From Silvanigrellales bacterium (GTDB lineage Bacteria; Bdellovibrionota_B; Oligoflexia; Silvanigrellales; Silvanigrellaceae), in the NCBI GenBank assembly GCA_028285285.1, contig JANQPW010000756.1, positions 1 to 5,867 on the forward strand: 5,867 bases of DNA. Reading direction: 5' to 3'. A program made the position numbers and the translations under genes. Shown here piece by piece: positions 5,403 through 5,867 of this stretch. The stretch's first letter is position 1; each line of letters opens with the position of its first letter. A model generated the notes under the pieces. The model was not told where the DNA came from. It searched no databases and worked only from the letters and a program-made list of their open reading frames with translations.

Positions 5403-5867
5403 TCAGAAGATTCGTTTCACGGCTTCAACGACCTGTTCCGGTGAGATGGCCTGGAGGATCCGCTGTGCTTCTTGTGAGTGAGACGAAATGGCTTCAGACT
5501 TTTTTCCTGTCCCTGCGACGATTTCAACGTGTTCGCCAAGGGGTCGGGTTCTTGTGGGGTCGGTTGCACCGAAGATCACCACTGTGGGTGTTCCCACCCA
5601 GGCACTGAGGTGGGCACCGCCTGAGTCATTGGCCACAACCAAAGCGCACTCTTTGAGGGCACTCACGAGCTGCTCCAGATTTGTTTTGCCGCAAAGGTTC
5701 TTTAGGGCGACCCGAGCAGACAACTGTGAACTCAGTTCAGAGCAAGTGTGTTGATCGGTGGGGCCACCAAAGACCCTAAACTCAGGTGACTTTCCCTGTG
5801 GCAGAAGTGGAAATGGTTCGCTGTCGAGAAGCTGCGCGAGTTTTGCAAAATGCGGTGTGGGCCACAT
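5403..5867 (-). CDS. Glycosyltransferase family 9 (heptosyltransferase-like), C-terminal part
   Basis: GT9 enzymes add ADP-heptose or related sugars to the lipopolysaccharide core at the inner face of the cytoplasmic membrane. The window holds the last 154 codons; the gene continues past 5867. The Met encoded at the edge is probably internal, because WPTPHFAKLAQLL matches the family's interior WP..HF..LA motif. NDSGGAHLSAW (80-90) and FGATDPTRTRPLG (99-111) are the GT9 nucleotide-sugar binding signatures, and FGGPTDQ (33-39) fits the preceding strand. The C terminus (SPEQVVEAVKRIF) fits the family's closing helix, but the cysteine cluster often found between these parts in WaaF/WaaC-type enzymes is missing. 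It converges on the MOSC gene, with 13 bases between the stops and no visible terminator hairpin. Donor and acceptor cannot be told from this part. Confidence 0.9.
   Translation of the reverse strand: MWPTPHFAKLAQLLDSEPFPLLPQGKSPEFRVFGGPTDQHTCSELSSQLSARVALKNLCGKTNLEQLVSALKECALVVANDSGGAHLSAWVGTPTVVIFGATDPTRTRPLGEHVEIVAGTGKKSEAISSHSQEAQRILQAISPEQVVEAVKRIF

Noticed and set aside
5387..5405. Bidirectional terminator between the convergent MOSC and GT9 genes
   Set aside because: Only 13 bases separate the stops and no stem-loop with flanking T/A runs is visible there.

Overview
The window reads as chromosomal core-type sequence from a Gram-negative bacterium of moderate GC. The Gram-negative reading rests on an ADP-heptose-type (family 9) glycosyltransferase fragment, a probable periplasmic murein amidase lipoprotein and a Tat-type signal on a PhoX-like protein. 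Shine-Dalgarno sites are strong, GTG starts are frequent and genes are packed tightly. I cannot place the organism. A proteobacterial or Bdellovibrio-like lineage is only a guess from the gene mix. No tRNA, rRNA, insertion sequence, integrase, CRISPR array or prophage signal is visible.

Left half, minus strand, read right to left. A lipoprotein-like N-acetylmuramoyl-L-alanine amidase (2793 to 1927) is followed after 123 bases by a short Tat-exported PhoX/DUF839-family protein (1803 to 520). That gene overlaps the start of an rRNA cytosine-C5 methyltransferase of the NOL1/NOP2/Sun (RsmB/RsmF) type (538 leftwards), which runs off the window before its catalytic half.

Right half, plus strand. 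A divergent gap (2794-2902) separates the amidase from a compact three-gene run: a DUF962/Mpo1-like membrane protein (2903-3412), an M14-like DUF2817 zinc carboxypeptidase (3409-4548) and a MOSC-domain protein (4592-5389). All three genes appear to start with GTG. The first two share a GTGA stop/start. The second and third are bridged by a 15-codon mini-ORF that overlaps the stop of one and the start of the other. This points to one transcript with coupled translation. The last feature, on the minus strand, is the C-terminal part of a glycosyltransferase family 9 protein (5867 to 5403). It converges on the MOSC gene with only 13 bases between the stops.

The envelope theme (amidase, exported phosphatase-like protein, glycosyltransferase) is plausible but no single pathway joins the window. 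The Mpo1-DUF2817-MOSC trio is the most curious association, and its joint function is unknown. I see no convincing undescribed system. The best unusual details are the bridging mini-ORF, the shortened cysteine-rich PhoX-like protein and the glycosyltransferase that lacks its family's usual C-terminal cysteines.
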